Below are positions 58,844-64,000 of a DNA stretch of 64,000 bases, in pieces. Under the pieces are notes generated by a model. It had not been told where the DNA came from and did not search any database. It was given only the letters and a program-made list of their open reading frames with translations. The translations under genes were made by a program, and so were the position numbers. The first letter of the stretch is position 1. Every line of letters begins with the position of its first letter. Origin of the DNA: Ruminococcus flavefaciens MA2007 (GTDB lineage Bacteria; Bacillota; Clostridia; Oscillospirales; Ruminococcaceae); NCBI RefSeq assembly GCF_000621845.1, contig NZ_JHXF01000001.1, positions 310,001-374,000 on the forward strand, read 5' to 3'.

Positions 58844-60475
58844 ATGAGTAAAAAAGAATTAGACAAGGATAAAGACCTGACAAATAAATACGCTCCCGAT
58901 GAGCTTGTGACCATAGAGGAGGAGACTGAGAAGGAGGAAAAACCTGCCTCAGGCTTCAGAAAGAAGCTGAAATACGGCTCAATGTTCTATATCGTCATCG
59001 CTCTGGTCGTAGCTATCGTGGTAGTTATGAATATCATGGTAAGCGTTATCGGAAAGCGTTCGCCCATGAAGATAGACCTTACTCCCGACGACAGATTCGA
59101 GCTCAGCGACGAATCGATAGAGGCTGTAAAGAATATCAACAAGGACGTTACCATAACAGTTACCGCAAAGAGAGACTATTTTGACGCACTTGCAAGCTAC
59201 TGGCGCGGACAGACAGGCTATGATACTCCATTTGAGCTTATCCCCGAGCTTCTCGACAAGTATTCAGTATACGCAAAGCAGGGCAATGGCAGCATTGACG
59301 TAAGATACGTTGATATGGACGTCGATCCCGATATCATCAACCAGTACAAGAAGTTCTACAACGGCGATATCGAGCGCGGCAGCATTATCGTATCATCAGG
59401 CGACAGAGTAAGCGTTATCAGCAACACAGACGTTATGAACATGATAGCTCCCGACCAGTATACAGCTCAGACCACAGGCGAGTACAAGTTCAAGTTCACA
59501 GGCGAGAGCACTATCACATCGGCTATCACAAACATATGTGACGCTCACCCCGTAAAAACAGCCTTTGCAATGACAATGAACGGCGCTTCAATGTTTGACG
59601 CACAGAGCTACGGCAGCGCAGTAAACGCATTTGAGAACGAGCTCCTTGCAAAGAACGGCTATGACTGTACAGACGTTGATATCGCTCTTGACGATATAAA
59701 GCCCGAGGACTACGACATGGCAGTTATTTTCGCTCCGTCGGTAGACTTCTCCGAGGACATCATCAAGAAGCTCAGCGACTTCCTCTACAACGGCGGAAAG
59801 TACGACAGGAACCTTATATACGTTCCCGATGTTTCAAAGACCAATCTCCCCAATATCGAAGCATTTCTTGCTGACTGGAACATCAAGGTAGAGAACGAGA
59901 TAATCTGTGACGACCAGTATAATATCGGCGCAGCCTATGCTATCGTACTTAAAGTAAGCGACAGCGAGGCAGTGGGAACTCTTCCGAATGATAAGCTCCC
60001 GATCGTGTCACCTTATACAAGAACACTCACAGAGATAACCAAGAACAACGGCAACATCGTAAAGAGCATCATCAGCTCCTATGACGAGGCATACACAGTA
60101 AGCATTACCGATAAGAATGCAGAGGTAGGCGAAAAGGGCGAAAAATCAGCAGTTATGCTCTCACAGAAGCAGACCTCAGAGGACTTCAATGTCTATACCA
60201 GCAGCGTTCTCGCACTGGGAAGCCCTGATATGCTGGACAGCCGCTATATCAGCCTGAACACCACATATAACAACGCAAATGTTGTTATAAGCGCAATAAA
60301 TCAGATAGCAGGCAAGGAAAACAGCACTGTTATCCTTGACAAGTCGCTTCAGTATTCGGCAATATCGCCTTCTACCGATCAGGCAAAGTTCATACAGATA
60401 TTAGTATGCTGGGTTATCCCATTCATCATCGCTGCGATCGGCATAACTGTACTGTTAAGGAGAAGAAACAAATGA
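58844..60475 (+). CDS. GldG-like auxiliary ABC protein
   Basis: 543 aa from ATG 58844 (AAGGAAGG upstream). Cytosolic acidic head (EEETEKEEKPAS), one membrane helix (about 50-70), then a long extracellular domain (about 75-510) and a C-terminal helix (VIPFIIAAIGITVLL). This topology with a DUF3153/ABC-type uncharacterised domain is seen in GldG. It partners the permease. The next start overlaps its stop (ATGA). Confidence 0.85.
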   Translation: MSKKELDKDKDLTNKYAPDELVTIEEETEKEEKPASGFRKKLKYGSMFYIVIALVVAIVVVMNIMVSVIGKRSPMKIDLTPDDRFELSDESIEAVKNINKDVTITVTAKRDYFDALASYWRGQTGYDTPFELIPELLDKYSVYAKQGNGSIDVRYVDMDVDPDIINQYKKFYNGDIERGSIIVSSGDRVSVISNTDVMNMIAPDQYTAQTTGEYKFKFTGESTITSAITNICDAHPVKTAFAMTMNGASMFDAQSYGSAVNAFENELLAKNGYDCTDVDIALDDIKPEDYDMAVIFAPSVDFSEDIIKKLSDFLYNGGKYDRNLIYVPDVSKTNLPNIEAFLADWNIKVENEIICDDQYNIGAAYAIVLKVSDSEAVGTLPNDKLPIVSPYTRTLTEITKNNGNIVKSIISSYDEAYTVSITDKNAEVGEKGEKSAVMLSQKQTSEDFNVYTSSVLALGSPDMLDSRYISLNTTYNNANVVISAINQIAGKENSTVILDKSLQYSAISPSTDQAKFIQILVCWVIPFIIAAIGITVLLRRRNK

Positions 60476-62004
60476 AAAAACAAGCTAAGGGCATTATCGC
60501 GCTCAGCGCTGTGCTTGCAGCTATGCTGGGCGGCGGATTCGCCTATATGAAGCTTAACCCAAGCGAAACAGAAAGACACAGAGGCGGCAGCTCTTCGTCT
60601 GCTCCCGAGCTTCTTGCCACACAGGCAGCCGGACAGGGCACCGTCCTTGTCAGCGACGGCACCGAGGACGCTGTAGTAAAGAGCGTTGCTGTAAAGAACA
60701 GCAGCGGCGAGCTCAATGTCATAATGAAGAGCGGTCCCGACAAGGAAAAAAATACAGGAGCGACCTATACTCTTGACGGCTATACAGACCTTGATGTCAA
60801 TACCGCAATGGTAGGTACACTTGCAAACAACGCAAACGGTATGCAGGCTCAGTCACTTGTGGCTGAGGGCTGCACCGACCTTGCAAAATACGGACTTGCT
60901 TCACCGTCGGCTGAGGTAGAGCTGACCTATGAATCGGGAACAAAGGTAAAGTTCTTCATAGGCGATGCAGCTCCGTCAAGCGACATCACCTACTTAATGG
61001 TAGATGACGGACGCAAGGACGTTTACACTGTAAACACCTCAACTGTCGCAAACTACAAAAACAGCAGCAAGGATTTTATAGAAAAGACCATTCTTGCAAA
61101 GCCCTCAGACGAGGAAATGCCGAATGTAGAAAGTCTAAGGATAGAGCGTGAGGACATCGACTATGATATCCTCATCAAGTACGACAGAGACAAGACCGAC
61201 GCCCACGCAGGCGGCACTTCATCGCCTCACAAGCTCGTAGAGCCGACAGACAGCTATCTCACAGTAGAAAAGGCAACTGATATCATATCGGGAATGTTCG
61301 GACTTTACGCTTCGGATATCCGCACACTGCATTGTACAGAGGCTGATATCGCAGAGGCAGGACTTGACAAGCCCTTCTGCAAGGTCACTATGGACTGTGA
61401 CGACGGAAAGAGCCATGTGCTGCTTCTCGGCAAGGTATTTGCCGATGAGAACGGCGGCAGATGCGCATACGGTATGCTCGAGGGCGGCAAGGTAATATAC
61501 ATTATTGACGAGAGCAGTGCAAAGTGGCTGACAGTTACTCCAAGCGATATTTGCTCAAGAATAATGATAGCGTCATACGTATGGAACATCACCGAGCTCA
61601 GTGTAAACGGCGGCGGTGAGAGTGCAGAGTTCAGGATAGAACCCAAGGACAAGGATAATTTCCCTGACAGCCCCAAGTCCGAGGACTTCAATGTCACAAA
61701 TAACGGCAAGGAGTTCGATGCCGAGCGCTACAGACTGTTCTATTCATTCCTCATAAGCGCCAACGCCGAGGAATTTGCACTTGACGCACCTGTACCGAGC
61801 GGCGAGCCCGAGGTATCGGTAACTATCAAGGACGAGCAGATGGGCAGGACTATGAAGTACGACTTCTATGAGGATACATTCATGCGCTCGCTGATAGTAA
61901 TAGACGGCAAGAGCAAGTATTACTGCACAAAGTCTTATGTGGACACTCTCAAGGAGAACATCAAGCGCATAAGCACAGGAGAGGATTACATCACAACATG
62001 GTAA
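60472..62004 (+). CDS. DUF4340-like extracellular protein
   Basis: 510 aa from ATG 60472. An N-terminal membrane helix (about 7-25) anchors it, and the rest is extracellular with DUF4340-like repeats (TSTVANYKNSSKDFIEKTIL, ADIAEAGLDKPFCKVTMD). Such proteins almost always follow GldG-like genes and are thought to assist the ABC system, though the mechanism is unknown. The start overlaps the GldG-like stop. Confidence 0.82.
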   Translation: MKKQAKGIIALSAVLAAMLGGGFAYMKLNPSETERHRGGSSSSAPELLATQAAGQGTVLVSDGTEDAVVKSVAVKNSSGELNVIMKSGPDKEKNTGATYTLDGYTDLDVNTAMVGTLANNANGMQAQSLVAEGCTDLAKYGLASPSAEVELTYESGTKVKFFIGDAAPSSDITYLMVDDGRKDVYTVNTSTVANYKNSSKDFIEKTILAKPSDEEMPNVESLRIEREDIDYDILIKYDRDKTDAHAGGTSSPHKLVEPTDSYLTVEKATDIISGMFGLYASDIRTLHCTEADIAEAGLDKPFCKVTMDCDDGKSHVLLLGKVFADENGGRCAYGMLEGGKVIYIIDESSAKWLTVTPSDICSRIMIASYVWNITELSVNGGGESAEFRIEPKDKDNFPDSPKSEDFNVTNNGKEFDAERYRLFYSFLISANAEEFALDAPVPSGEPEVSVTIKDEQMGRTMKYDFYEDTFMRSLIVIDGKSKYYCTKSYVDTLKENIKRISTGEDYITTW

Positions 62005-62052
62005 GAGCGAAGCCGCTTTTACCCAAGCATGACAGGAATATAAGGAGGTATT

Positions 62053-62337
62053 ATGATGAGCGAGAAATTCAACACTTATAAGGGCTATCCGCTGGTAAGG
62101 AACGGCAAGGATATATACTACGGATATATGCAGGATCCGTATGTAATTTACATTACTATCCTTGAGACCAAAGAGGAAAACGGCGAGCAGGTCACCTCAA
62201 AGGTAAGGATAGTTCAGATGGACACAAACGAGCCCAACCCCCTGAAGGCATTTGTCAAGAATGCAGAGCGCGAGTGCGGACTTTACGAAGCACTTGATTT
62301 TGCGAATGTATGGCTTGAAAAGGCACTGAAAAGCTAA
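62053..62337 (+). CDS. Small hypothetical protein downstream of the Gld-like operon
   Basis: 94 aa, AAGGAGG upstream. No signal peptide. Aromatic-rich start (YKGYPLVRNGKDIYYGYMQDPYVIYITIL) then mixed. Not recognised. It is separated by 48 bp from the operon and followed by a strong terminator, so it is probably the last gene of the transcript. Confidence 0.75.
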   Translation: MMSEKFNTYKGYPLVRNGKDIYYGYMQDPYVIYITILETKEENGEQVTSKVRIVQMDTNEPNPLKAFVKNAERECGLYEALDFANVWLEKALKS

Positions 62338-62342
62338 GAGAG

Positions 62343-62368
62343 CAGCCGCCCGCACGGGCGGCTGTTTT
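62343..62368 (+). terminator. Terminator after the Gld-like operon
   Basis: CAGCCGCCC-GCAC-GGGCGGCTG then TTTT. Confidence 0.9.
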
Positions 62369-62438
62369 AATTCATAATTCATAATGCATAATGCGTAATT
62401 ATTGTGTGAACGTGAAATTACTTGCCGACAATATGAAC

Positions 62439-62604
62439 GGGATTCCCAAGGGACGTGTTCCTTGGGCGGAGTCCAGAGGCGGCGCCTCTGGTGGGGTGAG
62501 GGGCAAAGCCCCTCAGTTACAAAGCGCTCCGCAAGGGTGAATCCCGAAAACAATCCAGTGAATTGTTTTCGGGAGAGTGACGCCCTGTAAGAGAGGGCGT
62601 CACT
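62439..62604. repeat. Composite palindromic element, family B copy 3
   Basis: GGGATTCCCAAGGGACGTGTTCC with CCAGAGGC / GCCTCTGG, then CAATCCAGTGAATTG and GCGTCACTTAA at the end. Close to copy 1 in order, lacking its CCCTGC/GCAGGG part. Confidence 0.8.
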
Positions 62605-62609
62605 TAACA

Positions 62610-62632
62610 GGCGGATAATATCCGCCCCTACA
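62610..62632. repeat. Family A repeat
   Basis: GGCGGATAATATCCGCCCCTACA, reverse orientation, directly behind family B copy 3. Confidence 0.75.
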
Positions 62633-62677
62633 CTATGCACTAATCACTGACCACTAATCACTGATAACTCTGCCGCC

Positions 62678-62706
62678 TTGATTTTTAGCAAAATATATGA
62701 TAGAAT
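62678..62706 (+). promoter_or_regulatory. Promoter of the right-edge two-component system
   Basis: TTGATT (62678-62683), 17-bp spacer, TAGAAT (62701-62706). Confidence 0.55.
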
Positions 62707-62741
62707 TATAACAACACTTAAACAGCCAATGGGGTGAGACT

Positions 62742-63350
62742 ATGAACAAGATACTGCTCGTTGAGGACGACGAAACACTAAACGCCAATATAAAGCTTTC
62801 CCTTGAGACCGAGGGCTACAGCGTCATTGCTGTGCGTACAGTTGCTGCGGCAGAAGCCGCGGCTCCCGATGCAGACCTCATTATCCTTGATGTTACCCTG
62901 CCCGACGGCAGCGGCGTAGACCTTTGCAGGCAGCTCCGCAAAACAATGGAAACTCCCGTTATATTCCTGACCTCCTGTGACGACGAAGCCGATATCGTCC
63001 GCGGACTTGACAGCGGCGGCGACGACTACATCACCAAGCCTTTCCGTCTGCGCGAGCTCTTTTCACGTATCCGTGCAAATCTCCGCCGCATACCCGAAGT
63101 CCCCGAAATAGAGCTTACCGCATTGGAGCAGAAGCTCCTAAGCTACCTTATGCTAAACCGCGGACGATATCTCACAAGGGAGCAGATACTCGCCTATTTA
63201 TGGGACTCAAAGGGCGAATTTGTCAACGATAATACCCTTTCGGTGAACATCAGCCGACTCCGCGAAAAGCTCAGCAAGGCGCACAACTGCGGCACCATAG
63301 TCACCAAGAGAGGAATGGGCTATAAATGGACAGAACAGACCGATTCATAA
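62742..63350 (+). CDS. OmpR-family response regulator
   Basis: 202 aa, with GGGGTG upstream. Receiver with Glu8-Asp9-Asp10, Asp50 (LIILDVTLPDG), TSCDDE and Lys in YITKPFRL. The winged helix starts soon after (LTALEQKLLSYLMLNRGRYLTREQ, VNISRLREKL, KRGMGYKW). The linker between the two domains is very short, which makes the protein smaller than the two other regulators here (220 and 222 aa). Its stop overlaps the kinase gene by 25 bp. Confidence 0.92.
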   Translation: MNKILLVEDDETLNANIKLSLETEGYSVIAVRTVAAAEAAAPDADLIILDVTLPDGSGVDLCRQLRKTMETPVIFLTSCDDEADIVRGLDSGGDDYITKPFRLRELFSRIRANLRRIPEVPEIELTALEQKLLSYLMLNRGRYLTREQILAYLWDSKGEFVNDNTLSVNISRLREKLSKAHNCGTIVTKRGMGYKWTEQTDS

Positions 63351-64000
63351 ACAACCGCGCCCCGAAAAAGCTGCTGCTGATATTCCTCTTTCTGCTGGCT
63401 GTATCGGCTTGCGCCGCATTTTTCATATCGGGCAAGTGCGCGGACGTCATAGTGCATGAGCAGATACGCTCCGGGCTTTCCGTGGCAGGGGGCGGCAAAT
63501 TCACGGACTTCCCCGACGACGATTCTATATCGGCAGGAGAGGAGGCAATGAAAAAGTACAGTATCGACAGGAGTATCCCCCCTCGTATGATGAAGAACTA
63601 CGGCTCTGTCCGCAGGGTGATATTCTATCCCGTATTCGGACTTCTTGCCCTGATATCGGCGATATGGTACTTCATATCTCTCCGCGAGCTCATGGCGATA
63701 TACCGCGACTTGGAGAAGCTTCGCAATGAATGTGTGAAAGCCGCCGACGATTCCGAAAACGCAGTCATAACTCTTTACGGCGAGGATTTGGGCTCAGTCC
63801 ACAGGATATCCGACGCCGTGGAAATGCTGGTGGACAGACTGAACAACACCAAATTCAGCCTCAGCAGCGAGCAGCGCTATCTCCGCGTTTTCCTCACCGA
63901 CCTTTCTCACCAGATAAAGACCTCCCTTGCGGTAGTCCGTCTCAACACGGATATGCTGACGGAGCTTGACGACCTGTCCGAGGAGCGCCGCGAGAAGCTC
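63326..64000 (+). CDS. Sensor histidine kinase (partial, cut by window end)
   Basis: 225 residues visible. Membrane helices at about 15-34 and 97-119 enclose a 60-residue extracellular loop. A HAMP-like region and the H-box DLSHQIKTSLAVV (His195) follow, where Pro of the usual HELKTPL is replaced by Ser. This is typical of VanS-like kinases of the HisKA type seen in Firmicutes. ATG 63326 lies within the response regulator gene. The ATPase domain is beyond the window. Confidence 0.88.
   Translation, partial: MDRTDRFINNRAPKKLLLIFLFLLAVSACAAFFISGKCADVIVHEQIRSGLSVAGGGKFTDFPDDDSISAGEEAMKKYSIDRSIPPRMMKNYGSVRRVIFYPVFGLLALISAIWYFISLRELMAIYRDLEKLRNECVKAADDSENAVITLYGEDLGSVHRISDAVEMLVDRLNNTKFSLSSEQRYLRVFLTDLSHQIKTSLAVVRLNTDMLTELDDLSEERREKL

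Overview
The window looks like a chromosome segment of a Ruminococcus-like gut Firmicute (Oscillospiraceae). The evidence is indirect but consistent. It has Gram-positive style ribosome binding sites (AAGGAGG) and sigma-A promoters with 17-bp spacers. Two secreted proteins carry dockerin-type repeats, there is a GH94 cellobiose phosphorylase and a pyruvate phosphate dikinase, and Thr-rich linkers (TTTE, TTTTATT) recur in surface proteins. No rRNA, tRNA, phage or CRISPR array was seen.

Layout: 1-9.5 kb holds a lipoprotein esterase followed by glmU (cut by the left edge), ppdK with very strong codon bias, a membrane protein with two HPP-like halves, and a copper locus (csoR-copA) with two CsoR operators. 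9.5-25.8 kb is accessory: a sugar nucleotide epimerase, a GT1 glycosyltransferase with a structured leader, an alpha-helical hypothetical gene, a two-component system whose kinase has a Trp/Asn/Pro-rich ectodomain, a CobW GTPase with a dockerin M6 protease, a BceRS-like pair, a CNNM/CBS transporter-like protein and a zinc-ribbon membrane protein. 25.9-45 kb has a dockerin protein with NPW repeats, metG, an ECF sigma/anti-sigma-like pair, ispD, a GH26-like cytoplasmic hydrolase, a PHP phosphatase, pth-mfd, a coiled-coil lipoprotein, an XRE operon with clear operators, and cellobiose phosphorylase. 45-48 kb has a LytTR regulator, a membrane partner, three TGACA-N2-TGTCA sites spaced exactly 21 bp, a secreted protein of unknown family, and a SUKH-like protein. 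47.9-56.9 kb is the conserved operon rimP-nusA-ylxR-ylxQ-infB-(novel gene)-rbfA-DHH-truB-ribF. 57-62.3 kb is a Gld-like ABC system with a DUF4340-like protein. The right edge has a response regulator and a truncated histidine kinase.

The intergenic DNA is the most unusual part. It is filled with dispersed palindromic repeats of at least four kinds: about 25 TGTAGGGG...CCCG hairpins whose arms differ between copies but stay complementary, three composite GGGATTCC elements, two GTTGAGAGTTAA elements flanking one gene, and two MITE-like elements with long terminal inverted repeats. None is next to an obvious transposase. Candidate new biology: the LytTR iteron circuit with its secreted target, the copper ATPase with an in-frame CopZ-like tail that has its own Shine-Dalgarno and ATG, and the NPW repeats shared by a sensor kinase and a dockerin protein.
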